DNA from: CAVSRC01 sp963781775
GTDB taxonomy: Bacteria > Pseudomonadota > Alphaproteobacteria > Rhizobiales > Kaistiaceae
Assembly (NCBI GenBank): GCA_963781775.1
Contig: CAWAHE010000008.1
Span: 1 to 64,000 of the forward strand
Direction of reading: 5' to 3'
DNA length: 64,000 bases
The position numbers were made by a program, and so were the translations under genes. Of the stretch, positions 36,812 through 46,403 are shown piece by piece. Below the pieces are notes generated by a model. The model was given only the letters and a program-made list of their open reading frames with translations. It was not told the origin of the DNA and did not search any database. Each line of letters opens with the position of its first letter. The first letter of the stretch is position 1.

Positions 36812-39800
36812 ATGAATGTTTTCCCCAAGCCCGAATTGACCGCCGCCGTGCGCGGCCGGAACGTCGTCGCCGTGCTCGGCCCGACCAATACCGGCAAGAC
36901 GCACCTCGCTATCGAGCGCATGCTGGCCCATCCCTCCGGCATGATCGGCCTGCCGCTCCGCCTGCTCGCGCGCGAGGTCTACGGCAAGATCGTTCAGCGC
37001 ATCGGCGCAGACCAGGTCGCACTGATCACCGGCGAGGAAAAGATCGTCCCCGCCAATCCGCGTTTCCGCGTCTGCACGGTCGAGGCCATGCCGGCGGAGA
37101 CCGACGTGTCGTTTCTCGCCATCGACGAGATCCAGCTCGCCGGTGATCTCGAACGCGGCCACGTGTTCACTGACCGGTTGCTCAACCTGCGCGGCCGCGA
37201 CGAGACGCTGCTCCTCGGCGCCGCCACCATGCGCGGCATCATCGAGAAGCTGTTGCCGGGCGTGAACGTCGTCACCCGGCCGCGCATGTCGCTGCTCACC
37301 TGGTCGGGCTCCAAGAAGATCACGCGCATGCCGCGCCGCTCGGCCGTCGTCGCCTTCTCCGCCGACGAGGTCTACGCCATCGCCGAACTGATCCGCCGGC
37401 AGCGTGGCGGCGCCGCCGTCGTCCTCGGTTCGCTCAGCCCGCGCACGCGCAACGCCCAGGTCGAGATCTTCCAGTCCGGCGACGTCGATTTTCTCGTCGC
37501 CACCGACGCCATCGGCATGGGGCTCAATCTCGACGTCGATCACGTCGCCTTCGCCGCCGACCGCAAGTTCGACGGCTACCAGCACCGCCGCCTGACCGCC
37601 GCCGAGCTCGGTCAGATCGCCGGCCGCGCCGGCCGTCACATGCGCGACGGCACGTTCGGCGTCACCAGCCGCGTCGATCCCTTCGACGACGCCCTGATCG
37701 AGGCGCTGGAAACCCATCGCTTCGATCCGGTCAAGACCGTCCAGTGGCGCAACCGCGACCTCGACGTTGCCTCGCTTGCCGCGCTCAAGGCCTCGCTCGA
37801 TGTCGCCCCGACCCGCGAGGGCCTCACCAAGGCGCCGCCGTCGGAGGATGTCGCCGTGCTCAATCTCGTCGGCCGCGACGCCGAGGTGACCGCGCTCGCC
37901 AACTCGCGCGAGCGCGTCGCGACGCTCTGGGACATTTGTCAGATTCCCGACTATCGCAAGATCGCGCCCAACAACCACGCCGAACTCGTCTCGACATTGT
38001 TCGGCTTCCTCGCCCGCGATGGCGTCGTCCCCGACGACTGGTTCGCAAGCCAGATCGCCTTCGCCGATCACACCGACGGGGACATCGACACCCTCGCCAA
38101 TCGCATCGCGCACATCCGCACCTGGACCTTCGCCGCCAACCGCCCGAATTGGCTTCGCAATCCTTCCCATTGGCAGGAGCGGACGCGCGCGATAGAGGAT
38201 CGTCTGTCGGACGCGCTGCATGAGCGACTGACCGCCCGTTTTGTCGATCGGCGGACCAGCGTTTTGATGCGACGGCTGAAAGAGAACGCGATGCTTGAAG
38301 CCGAGATCACGGCAACCGGTGATGTGACCGTCGAAGGCCAGCACGTTGGCAGCCTGGACGGATTCCGCTTCGCGCCCGATCCCAAGGCCGACGGTCCCGA
38401 GGCCAAGGCGCTGCGCGCCGCCGCTCAGAAGGCACTGGCCGGCGAAATCACGGAGCGCGCCGAGAAGGTGGCGACCGCCACCAACAAGGATCTCGTCCTT
38501 GCTGGCGACGGCACGTTGCGCTGGCAGGGCTCGGCGATCGCGCGGCTCGCCGAAGGCGATGACGCGCTGCGGCCGCGCCTGATTCTGCTCGCCGACGAGT
38601 TGCTGCCTGCTGTCGGTCGCGACCGCGTCCAGGCGCGCATCGATCTGTGGCTGGCCAATCAGGCCGAGACGCTGCTCAAGCCGCTCATCGATCTGCGCAA
38701 CGCATCGACGCTGACCCAGGCCGCGCGCGGCCTTGCGTTCCGCCTCAGCGAGAATTTCGGGATCATCGAACGCGGCGAGGTCGCCGACGAGGTTCGCAAC
38801 CTCGATCAGGAGGCGCGCGCCGGTATGCGTGCGCTCGGCGTTCGTTTCGGCGCTTACCACATCTACGTTCCGGCATTGCTCAAGCCGGCGCCGAGCGCGC
38901 TGCTCGCCACCTTCTGGGCGCTCAAGAATGGCGGCCTCGACGTGACCGGCCTTGCCGATCTGTCGCGTCTGGCCGCGTCCGGCCGCACCAGCGTGCCCGT
39001 TGATCCCGAAACACCGCGCGCGCTCTATCGCGTCGTCGGTTACCGCCCCGCCGGAACCCGCGCGGTGCGCGTCGATATCCTGGAGCGTCTCGCCGATCTG
39101 ATCCGGCCGTTGATCGCCTGGCGGCCGACACCGGAGCAGCCGACACCGCCCGACGGCGCCATCGACGGCTACGGCTTCACCGTCACGGTCGCCATGACCT
39201 CGCTGCTCGGCTGTTCCGGAGAGGACTTCGCCTCGGTGCTCGCCGCGCTCGGCTACCGCGTCGATCGGCGCCCGGCGCCGCCCAAGCCGCCCGTCGCAAC
39301 AGCGGACGAGCAGGTCCCGGCAATCGATGATGCGCCGTCGTCGCAAACGGCGATCGAAGCAGACGCCGCCGAGCCGCCGGCGACGACCGTCGAGCCTACC
39401 GCCGAATTGGCGGAGCCCACGGCCGAAACCGTACAACACGAGGCGATTGCGGCGGAGGACGCATCAGCCGAGCCCGTCATTGCCGAGGCGCATCCCGCCG
39501 AGCCAATTGCCGAGGCTTCGGCCGAAGAAGCGGCACCTGCTGAAGCAGTTGCCCCGCCGGAACCGGCCTTCATCGAAGTCTGGCGTCCTGGCCGGACGGG
39601 CGACAACGCGCGGCCGCCGCGCCGTCGCGAACGACGGCCGGAGCGCGCCAGACCGGCCGTGGCCCCGAATCCGACCGAGGCGCCAGCCGACGGCGCGGCA
39701 ACCGCGACGCCGCAACCCGAACGCGCGGCCCGCCCGTCGTCGCGGCCCAATCACCGCAAGGGCAAGCCGGGCAAGCCCCGGCCCAAGCACCAGCCGCACA

Positions 39801-39934
39801 CCTCGGACGGCAACCAACCGCAGGCCGTGCGCCGGAAGCCCGAACGGGTCGAGAAACCGGCCGATCCGAATTCGCCGTTCGCCGCTCTTGCCGCGCTGAA
39901 GGCGCGGCTCGAGGGCCGGGAGGGTGGCGGCTGA
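36812..39934 (+). CDS. SUV3-like DEAD/DExH RNA helicase with long disordered tail
   Basis: 1040 residues. Motif I VLGPTNTGKTHLAIERML at about 26-43, motif II FLAIDEIQLAGDLERGHVFTDRLL (DEIQ), and a helicase C domain with FLVATDAIGMGLNLDVDHV and QIAGRAGRHMRDGTFGV. These match mitochondrial SUV3, which unwinds RNA for degradosome exonucleases. From about residue 820 the protein is low complexity, acidic Ala/Glu/Pro then basic Arg/Pro/Lys, ending NSPFAALAALKARLEGREGG, a motif typical of this alphaproteobacterial family. Its stop lies inside the S4-protein gene's open frame. Confidence 0.88.
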   Translation: MNVFPKPELTAAVRGRNVVAVLGPTNTGKTHLAIERMLAHPSGMIGLPLRLLAREVYGKIVQRIGADQVALITGEEKIVPANPRFRVCTVEAMPAETDVSFLAIDEIQLAGDLERGHVFTDRLLNLRGRDETLLLGAATMRGIIEKLLPGVNVVTRPRMSLLTWSGSKKITRMPRRSAVVAFSADEVYAIAELIRRQRGGAAVVLGSLSPRTRNAQVEIFQSGDVDFLVATDAIGMGLNLDVDHVAFAADRKFDGYQHRRLTAAELGQIAGRAGRHMRDGTFGVTSRVDPFDDALIEALETHRFDPVKTVQWRNRDLDVASLAALKASLDVAPTREGLTKAPPSEDVAVLNLVGRDAEVTALANSRERVATLWDICQIPDYRKIAPNNHAELVSTLFGFLARDGVVPDDWFASQIAFADHTDGDIDTLANRIAHIRTWTFAANRPNWLRNPSHWQERTRAIEDRLSDALHERLTARFVDRRTSVLMRRLKENAMLEAEITATGDVTVEGQHVGSLDGFRFAPDPKADGPEAKALRAAAQKALAGEITERAEKVATATNKDLVLAGDGTLRWQGSAIARLAEGDDALRPRLILLADELLPAVGRDRVQARIDLWLANQAETLLKPLIDLRNASTLTQAARGLAFRLSENFGIIERGEVADEVRNLDQEARAGMRALGVRFGAYHIYVPALLKPAPSALLATFWALKNGGLDVTGLADLSRLAASGRTSVPVDPETPRALYRVVGYRPAGTRAVRVDILERLADLIRPLIAWRPTPEQPTPPDGAIDGYGFTVTVAMTSLLGCSGEDFASVLAALGYRVDRRPAPPKPPVATADEQVPAIDDAPSSQTAIEADAAEPPATTVEPTAELAEPTAETVQHEAIAAEDASAEPVIAEAHPAEPIAEASAEEAAPAEAVAPPEPAFIEVWRPGRTGDNARPPRRRERRPERARPAVAPNPTEAPADGAATATPQPERAARPSSRPNHRKGKPGKPRPKHQPHTSDGNQPQAVRRKPERVEKPADPNSPFAALAALKARLEGREGGG

Positions 39935-39941
39935 TCGCGCC

Positions 39942-40352
39942 ATGGCCGGCGACGAGCGCCAGCGCATCGACAAGTGGTTGTGGTTCGCGCGCCTCGCGAA
40001 AACCCGGACGCTCGCGCAGAAACTGGCGATTTCCGGCCGGGTGCGCGTCAATCGCGACAAGAACGAGGTTGCCAGCCGGATGGTCAGGGCCGGCGACGTG
40101 CTCACGATTGCCGGCGAGGCCGGCATCCGCATTCTGAGGATCGTCTCGGCGGGCGTCCGCCGCGGCCCTGCGACCGAAGCGCGCCTGCTTTACGAGGACC
40201 TCACCCCGCCCGCAGCGCCACAATCCCCCGATGTGGCCGCCCCCGACGGGCTGCGGTCTCCCGGTGCCGGTCGGCCGACCAAGCGCGACCGGCGGGTTCT
40301 CGACGACTTCCGGTCAGCCGGCAGCGACGATTTTCTCGACAACGACGATTGA
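39942..40352 (+). CDS. S4 RNA-binding domain protein (HslR-like)
   Basis: 136 residues. The S4 domain is RIDKWLWFARLAKTRTLAQK then SGRVRVNRDKNEVASRMVRAGD, as in heat-shock protein 15 (HslR), which rescues stalled 50S subunits carrying peptidyl-tRNA. The tail is polar and includes GRPTKRDRRVLDDF. ATG 39942 follows the helicase stop by seven bases; a GTG at 39924 is in frame but overlaps the helicase. Confidence 0.88.
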   Translation: MAGDERQRIDKWLWFARLAKTRTLAQKLAISGRVRVNRDKNEVASRMVRAGDVLTIAGEAGIRILRIVSAGVRRGPATEARLLYEDLTPPAAPQSPDVAAPDGLRSPGAGRPTKRDRRVLDDFRSAGSDDFLDNDD

Positions 40353-40476
40353 TCGCCAAATCCATCCGTCCGGCGGCGCTATGGCGCGCCGTCCGCGCCT
40401 TGCACGCCGAACGCAAACCGGATACCGAAATGGCGGTTTTTCAACGTCGCGATGCCCCAAACCGCCGGACCGAAAC

Positions 40477-40815
40477 GTGACCTACATCGTCAACGACAAC
40501 TGCATCAAATGTAAGTACACCGACTGCGTCGAGGTGTGCCCGGTGGATTGTTTCTACGAGGGCGAGAACATGCTCGTCATCCACCCGGACGAATGCATCG
40601 ATTGCGGCGTGTGCGAGCCGGAATGCCCGGTTGACGCGATCAAGCCCGACACCGAACCGGGCCTTGAGAAATGGTTGCAGGTCAACGCCGAATTCGCGTC
40701 GAAGTGGCCCAACATTACCGCAAAAAAAGACGCCCCCACGGACGCCAAGGAATTCGAGGGCGTGCCCGACAAGTTCGACAAATATTTCTCAGCCGAGCCC
40801 GGCGAAGGCGACTGA
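40477..40815 (+). CDS. fdxA: Seven-iron ferredoxin FdxA
   Basis: 112 residues from a GTG start. Two cluster motifs are visible: CIKCKYTDCVEVCPVDC and CIDCGVCEPECPVDAI, giving one 3Fe-4S and one 4Fe-4S cluster as in Azotobacter-type ferredoxin I. The tail includes WPNITAKKDAP and EFEGVPDKFDKYFS, typical of alphaproteobacterial FdxA. Cytoplasmic electron carrier. Lies between the S4 protein and carD, the conserved rhizobial order. Confidence 0.95.
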   Translation: MTYIVNDNCIKCKYTDCVEVCPVDCFYEGENMLVIHPDECIDCGVCEPECPVDAIKPDTEPGLEKWLQVNAEFASKWPNITAKKDAPTDAKEFEGVPDKFDKYFSAEPGEGD

Positions 40816-41198
40816 ACGTCACACTGCCGAACCCCCGGAAATTCCGGGCCTATCTGGTCTTTGCGTTAGTTGTGCAGTGCAACAGTCAACAATATTGTTT
40901 ACCGTCGGGCCGGTAAGCCATTGAAATTTACCGATTTTGTGATATATGTGTCGCTACTGTCGGAACAGACGAGTTTGCTGCTCGCATCCCGCGCGATCAC
41001 CCTAGCGTGACCGGTTCCAGGACTTTCTGGCGCCGACCGGCCTGAAAAGGCTGGTCAGACGGCGGCTACGGGCGCGCTTGCGGCAAGCAGCGGTCGGCAT
41101 TGGCCACCGCCTGGGCCGGCACGAAAAGCAAAGGGCGGTGCCCACCGCCCGGTTTCGCCCGAATCCAACGGGCGGCGTCAAACGGAGTTGATGACTCA
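40816..41198 (+). promoter_or_regulatory. Promoter and long structured leader of carD
   Basis: A promoter TTGAAA-N16-TATATG at 40921-40948 lies in an AT-rich island. The resulting ~245-base leader contains a 9-bp hairpin with GAAA tetraloop (41035-41056), a GCTTGC/GCAAGC hairpin near 41077, and a GGGCGG/CCGCCC hairpin (41133-41150). The last sits about 50 bases before the carD start. A weak hairpin CCCGGAAATTCCGGG just after fdxA has no T-run. No ORF here looks coding. Confidence 0.5.
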
Positions 41199-41765
41199 AT
41201 GGCAACTGCAAAGAAGTCCGCCCAGCGTTCAGGGTTCAAGACTGGCGAGTTCATCGTCTATCCGGCCCACGGCGTCGGCAAGATCGTCGGCATCGATACG
41301 CAAGAGGTGGCTGGCCTCAAACTCGATCTGTTCGTCATCAGCTTCGCCAAGGACAAGATGACGCTGCGCGTGCCCGTCACCAAGGCAACGACGGTCGGCA
41401 TGCGCAAGCTCGCCGATCCGACGACGGTGAAGAAGGCGCTGGAAACCGTGCGTGGCCGCGCCCGCGTCAAGCGGACCATGTGGAGCCGCCGCGCCCAGGA
41501 ATACGAAGCCAAGATCAACTCGGGCGATCTCATCGCCATCGCCGAGGTCGTCCGCGACCTGTTCCGTTCGGACACCCAGCCCGAACAGTCTTATTCCGAA
41601 CGCCAGCTCTACGAGGCCGCGCTCGATCGCATGTCGCGCGAGATTTCCTCGGTCGGCCGTATCTCGGAGACCGAGGCGGTCCGCCAGATCGAGCAGAACC
41701 TCGCCAAGAGCCCGCGCCGCGGTCCGCGCGGCAGCGAGCCGGCGGCGGACGCCCAGGCCGCCTGA
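41199..41765 (+). CDS. carD: CarD family transcriptional regulator
   Basis: 188 residues. The amino-terminal RNA-polymerase-interacting (Tudor-like) domain shows FKTGEFIVYPAHGVGKIVGIDTQEV and MTLRVPVTKATTVGMRKL, followed by a helical DNA-contacting domain (WSRRAQEYEAKINSGDLIAIAEVVRDL) and ERQLYEAALDRMSREIS. CarD/CdnL proteins stabilise open promoter complexes, notably at rRNA promoters. The tail is basic. The frame is open upstream but MATAKKSAQ is the family start. Confidence 0.95.
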   Translation: MATAKKSAQRSGFKTGEFIVYPAHGVGKIVGIDTQEVAGLKLDLFVISFAKDKMTLRVPVTKATTVGMRKLADPTTVKKALETVRGRARVKRTMWSRRAQEYEAKINSGDLIAIAEVVRDLFRSDTQPEQSYSERQLYEAALDRMSREISSVGRISETEAVRQIEQNLAKSPRRGPRGSEPAADAQAA

Positions 41766-41790
41766 CCGGACCAACCTTTTGACGTTTTGA

Positions 41791-41824
41791 AACGCCCGGG
41801 CATCTCGCCCGGGCGTTTCTTTTT
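41791..41824 (+). terminator. Intrinsic terminator of carD
   Basis: A 10-bp perfect stem AACGCCCGGG (41791-41800) / CCCGGGCGTT (41808-41817), seven-base loop, followed by TCTTTTT. It separates carD from the sigma factor gene. Confidence 0.9.
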
Positions 41825-41837
41825 GCGGATTCTTGCG

Positions 41838-41862
41838 GGAACGGACGGATCACGCGCGCGTT
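41838..41862 (+). promoter_or_regulatory. EcfG-type (general stress) promoter of the sigma-32 gene
   Basis: GGAAC at 41838-41842 and CGTT at 41859-41862 are separated by exactly 16 bases, the alphaproteobacterial EcfG/RpoE2 consensus. It lies just after the carD terminator and about 95 bases before the rpoH start. In Sinorhizobium meliloti rpoH2 is an RpoE2 target (family knowledge). A near-palindrome ATGTGTGCACCGCACAT follows at 41870-41886. Confidence 0.65.
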
Positions 41863-41956
41863 CACACCAATGTGTGCACCGCACATCTCCGTCCGCCGCT
41901 ACTATGAGGGGTGGGCGATTCCTCGGGCGGCCCTTGAAGCCGCAGGGAGGGTTACG

Positions 41957-42823
<867 letters not shown>

Positions 42824-42834
42824 GCTGACGCCGG

Positions 42835-44304
42835 CTAGCGGTCGTCGACGATCTTGAGGCGAGTTCCCGGCGTCAGCCGGGCGCCGGCGTCGAGATCGTT
42901 GAGCGCGCGGAACAGGTCGGCCGGCCGGTCGACGCCGCGCATCCGCCGCGCCATCGACGTTTCGCTGTCGCTGGCGCCCACGGTCACCACGCGGATATGC
43001 AGCGCCCGGAAGGCATTCGCCTCGCTGGCGCTGAGCAGGCGGAAGCCGTCCACGGTCTCCTGTGCCGCCTTGATGAAGGCCGGCGTCACCGCCTCGTTGG
43101 CGAAGATGAACCGGTAGGTGGCGTTGCCGCCGGTCTGGATGACGGCGATGCGGAAGTGCCAGCCCTTGGCCTCGGCCGTCGCCGAGGCCGCCTGTAGGCC
43201 GTTGACCGAGAAGCTCTGCACGCTCGCCTCGTCGAGGCCGTTGACCCAACCGGATTTCAGGTAATCGGCAAGATCGGTGCCGCGAGCAATGCCGACGGCG
43301 TCGAAGCGCAGCGCCGTGCCGTCGGTGCCGGTGGCAAGCACCGCCTCGCTGGTGTTGTCGATGACGAAGCCCTCCGGCACCGTGAAGCCGATGCCGAGCG
43401 CCGGATGCACGAAATTGCGGTCGCGCACGAAACCCTGGCTCGGATCGTCGCCGAACACCATGCCGTCGATACCGTCGAGATAGCGGTCGCGGTCGACCGC
43501 GCCGACGCCCGGCGCGCCGAATTCGCGCGCCGCCCGGGTCGCGAACTCCACGCGCTGCGGCGTCGAGGGATGGGTGGCCAGGAAATCCGGTCGCTGGTCC
43601 TGCAGCGTCAGCGACGAACGATAGGCGGCGTAGCGCTGCATGGCGCCGAGGAAGCGCGCCGCCGCGAACGGATCGTAGCCGGCGCGCCCGATGGTCTTGA
43701 CGCCCATCGCGTCGGCCTCGAGTTCCTGCTGCTGCGAGAAGGCGGCGAGCGTCCGCTGACTGGAGGCGAGCGCCAGCTGACCCGCGTCGTTGTTGTCGAG
43801 CACGTCGTTGACCACGCGGCTGACCACGAGCGCGTCACGGGCCTTCTGCTGACGCTGAGCGGCATGGTTGGCGGTCACGTGCGCCATCTCGTGGGCGAGC
43901 ACGGCGGCGACCTCGGAGGAATCGTTGGCGAGCGCCAGTAGCCCGCGGGTCACGTAGAGATAGCCGTCGGGAAGCGCGAAGGCGTTGACCGCCGGTGCGT
44001 TCAGAATGGTGATGCGGTAGGCCTGATCGGGCCGATCGGAGGCGGCGACGATCTTGCTGACGATCGGCACCAGCGTCTGCTCGACCCGGGCGTCGTGGAA
44101 GATGCCGCCATAGGCGGCGACGATGCGCGCGTGCTCCTGGGTGTCGACGTCGCCCGGGCGCGCCAGATCGGCCTTGTCGCCGAAGATGGCGGCGGTCGGT
44201 CCGCCGGTTCCGCTGAGCGCATTGCAGCCGGCGAGCGTCAGCCCGGCGGCCAGCACCGCCCACAGACGCCACCGCGCGCGCCAGCCCGCGCAATCGTTCC
44301 GCAT
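42835..44304 (-). CDS. M48 family metalloprotease lipoprotein
   Basis: 489 residues. Lipobox LTLAGC with Cys27 anchors it to a membrane. The zinc motif HEMAH is at residues 138-142 and the third ligand follows in QELEADAMG, as in BepA/YfgC-type proteases that maintain outer-membrane assembly. After the protease domain come segments FVHPALGIGFTVPEGFVI and a carboxy end resembling LysM (DLDAGARLTPGTRLKIV). ATG 44304 is one base past the upstream gene's stop; an ATG at 44337 would overlap that gene. Confidence 0.88.
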   Translation of the reverse strand: MRNDCAGWRARWRLWAVLAAGLTLAGCNALSGTGGPTAAIFGDKADLARPGDVDTQEHARIVAAYGGIFHDARVEQTLVPIVSKIVAASDRPDQAYRITILNAPAVNAFALPDGYLYVTRGLLALANDSSEVAAVLAHEMAHVTANHAAQRQQKARDALVVSRVVNDVLDNNDAGQLALASSQRTLAAFSQQQELEADAMGVKTIGRAGYDPFAAARFLGAMQRYAAYRSSLTLQDQRPDFLATHPSTPQRVEFATRAAREFGAPGVGAVDRDRYLDGIDGMVFGDDPSQGFVRDRNFVHPALGIGFTVPEGFVIDNTSEAVLATGTDGTALRFDAVGIARGTDLADYLKSGWVNGLDEASVQSFSVNGLQAASATAEAKGWHFRIAVIQTGGNATYRFIFANEAVTPAFIKAAQETVDGFRLLSASEANAFRALHIRVVTVGASDSETSMARRMRGVDRPADLFRALNDLDAGARLTPGTRLKIVDDR

Positions 44305-44305
44305 C

Positions 44306-45133
44306 TCAGCCCTGACCGCCCGCACCGCGATCCCCATCCAGCACTTCGATCTCGGCCGGATCGGCCAGCCGGATGGCCGGCCCGCCGCTTTCCTCGATCA
44401 CGCCGCGAACCCTGATCCGCCGGCCCTTGAAGTCGTCGGCCGGCATCGCCAGCCGACCGGCCAGCGACGCGGGCACCATGATGGTGAAATCGCGCCGATA
44501 GTCACGCCCGAAATCGAGGAAAATCATGACCCTGCCATGTCCGACCGAGGTCACCCGGCCTTCGACGAGCGCATATAGGCCGCTTCGGGCCGGAAGCGAA
44601 GGATCATCGGCCCGCCGGATGGCGAATTCAGGGTTCGACCAGAGCCCGGTCCCGGCCGCGCGGGCGGCCCGTTCCGCCGCGAGAAGGTCCGCAACGCAAG
44701 CGTCTTCGCCCGGGAACAGCCGCACGCGGGCAAGCCCTGCCCGAACCAGCGCCGCGCCGAGCGAGGTTCCGTCGGGGAGCGCGACGTCCGCGTGAAAACG
44801 CCCGTAGCGGTCCGCATTCTCGCTGCGCATGAACAGGGTCACGGCCTGGCCGCCCGTCAGGCGGGCCACCTCCGACCGGGCCGCCTCGGCAAGACCGGCA
44901 GTGCCGGCGCTCCCCGCAGGCTTGACCGCCTCGATGCCCGCGACATGAACCATGCGGCCATCGGCAAGGCGCAGCGTGTCGCCGTCGACGGCTTCCGTCA
45001 CCGCCACGGCCGAGCCGCCCTGTGGCGCGCATCCATCCGCCGGCGCGCCAGCATCCTCGGCGCGCGCCGTTGTCGCGACGACAACGAACGCAAACGCGCA
45101 ACCCAGCCAGTACCAACGGCCCCACATAACCAT
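44306..45133 (-). CDS. Thermonuclease-like (SNase fold) exported protein lacking catalytic residues
   Basis: 275 residues with a signal peptide (YWLGCAFAFVVVATTARA). The SNase core is seen as AVDGDTLRLADGRMVHVAGIEA, ADRYGRFHADVAL, LGAALVRAGLARVRLFP and LLAAERAARAAGTGLWSNPEF. Compared with staphylococcal nuclease, the position of Arg35 is His, Asp40 is Glu and Glu43 is Lys, so nuclease activity is doubtful. The carboxy domain (EGRVTSVGHGRVMIFLDFG, GRRIRVRGVIEESGG) looks like an OB fold. Pairs with the M48 gene. Confidence 0.8.
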   Translation of the reverse strand: MVMWGRWYWLGCAFAFVVVATTARAEDAGAPADGCAPQGGSAVAVTEAVDGDTLRLADGRMVHVAGIEAVKPAGSAGTAGLAEAARSEVARLTGGQAVTLFMRSENADRYGRFHADVALPDGTSLGAALVRAGLARVRLFPGEDACVADLLAAERAARAAGTGLWSNPEFAIRRADDPSLPARSGLYALVEGRVTSVGHGRVMIFLDFGRDYRRDFTIMVPASLAGRLAMPADDFKGRRIRVRGVIEESGGPAIRLADPAEIEVLDGDRGAGGQG

Positions 45134-45214
45134 GGCGGCAGGATAACACGGGCCCCCTGCCCTGCCCGCGCGGGCTTCGCCCAACGCGGCGCCTGTGCTA
45201 AACGGGCCGCAAGT

Positions 45215-45291
45215 GACCTCGTAGCTCAGCAGGATAGAGCATCAGATTCCTAATCTGAGGGTCGTGGGTTCGAATCCCGCCGGGGTCACCA
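45215..45291 (+). tRNA. tRNA-Arg (anticodon CCT)
   Basis: 77 bases including an encoded CCA. Acceptor GACCTCG pairs with CGGGGTC, one G-T pair; anticodon stem TCAGA/TCTGA around loop TTCCTAA gives CCT at 45249-45251, reading AGG. T-arm GGGTTCGAATCCC is standard. No integrase or duplicated 3' end is near it. Confidence 0.95.
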
Positions 45292-45329
45292 ATGATTTCA
45301 AGTAGTTATCGAACCACCCCAGGCCTTCC

Positions 45330-46229
45330 TTGACCGACGAAGCCGAGGAAAGCTGGATTGAGGTCGGTCGCTTCGCGGGCCGCAACGAGGCCGGCGAGAA
45401 CGCGCTCGTGCTGGTCGCGGCCGGCATCGATTGCCAGTTGGCATCGCGGGACGGCAGCATCGGGCTTCTGGTGGCGGCACCGAGGGCGGCGGAGGCGCGG
45501 CGCGAACTGGCCGCCTACGCCGCGGACATGCGCCCCGACGCCGAGCCGCGACCGCAGCCGGTTGCGCTGGCCGATCCGCTCACCGGCGTGCTCGCCTATT
45601 GGTGCCTGATGGTCTTCGTCTATGCGGCGGCCAGCCAGAACGCTTTCGGCCTCGACTGGTTCGCGGCCGGCGAGGCGCAAGCCGGCGCGATCGTCGACGG
45701 CCAATGGTGGCGGGCGGTGACCGCGCTCGGGCTGCACGCCAACATCGGTCATCTCCTCAGCAATCTGGTTGCCGGCAGCCTTTTCGGTTTCTTCCTCGCC
45801 GAGATCCTCGGCGCCGGCCTTGCGTGGCTGATGATCCTGATCGCCGGCAGCGTCGGCGACGCGATCAATGCGTGGCTCCAGCCGGCGTCGCACACGGCCG
45901 TCGGCGCCTCGACGGCGGTCTTCGGGGCCATCGGTCTGCTGGCGGTCGTGGCCGTGCGCTTCCGGCCGCAACAATGGCGGCGCGGCCTGCGGCGATGGGC
46001 GCCGCTCGGCGGCGGCGTCATGCTGCTCGCCTTTCTGGGGATCGAGGGCGAGAACATCGACGTCGGCGCGCACCTCGCGGGCTTCTTCGTCGGCTGCCTG
46101 ATCGGAGCGGGCTTTCTGGTGGCCGGCGTGCCGGCGGTCACGCCCCGGCGAACGGCCGCCTTTGCCATCGGCGCACTGGCCCTGTTCGCTGGCGCATGGC
46201 TGGTCGCGCTGTCGCACGGCGCGAGCTAA
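45330..46229 (+). CDS. Rhomboid family intramembrane serine protease with N-terminal DUF2007-like domain
   Basis: 299 residues from a TTG start just after the tRNA. Residues 8-65 (WIEVGRFAGRNEAGENALVL to LLVAAPRAAEARREL) resemble a DUF2007-like soluble domain. The rhomboid region begins near 85 and shows GQWWRAVTALGLHANIGHLLSN, the catalytic Ser194 in VGASTAVFGAIG and His248 in IDVGAHLAGFFVG. Thr follows the serine where Gly/Ala is more common. Cleaves membrane proteins within helices; substrate unknown. Confidence 0.85.
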   Translation: MTDEAEESWIEVGRFAGRNEAGENALVLVAAGIDCQLASRDGSIGLLVAAPRAAEARRELAAYAADMRPDAEPRPQPVALADPLTGVLAYWCLMVFVYAAASQNAFGLDWFAAGEAQAGAIVDGQWWRAVTALGLHANIGHLLSNLVAGSLFGFFLAEILGAGLAWLMILIAGSVGDAINAWLQPASHTAVGASTAVFGAIGLLAVVAVRFRPQQWRRGLRRWAPLGGGVMLLAFLGIEGENIDVGAHLAGFFVGCLIGAGFLVAGVPAVTPRRTAAFAIGALALFAGAWLVALSHGAS

Positions 46230-46403
46230 AAGCACGCCCGGCGACCGCGCCCGGCCAGCATCTTGGTCGCCCTCGCGACCAGGCCTTGCACGATCTTGCT
46301 GCGGCACGATAGAACCGCGGCGCCTCGCGATCCGATCGGCACGCAGGCTCCTGTCCTGCCGCGATCGGGTCCTTCCCCCGCCGCCGAAACACACCGCGCG
46401 ACC

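Noticed and set aside
36731..39439. 902-codon reverse ORF
   Set aside because: Antisense shadow of the SUV3-like helicase; no ribosome site or domain.
45215..45291. tRNA-Arg(CCT) as an attachment site for an integrated element
   Set aside because: No integrase gene, no repeated tRNA 3' end in the window, and the flanking genes are ordinary chromosomal ones; XerD is the core dif recombinase.
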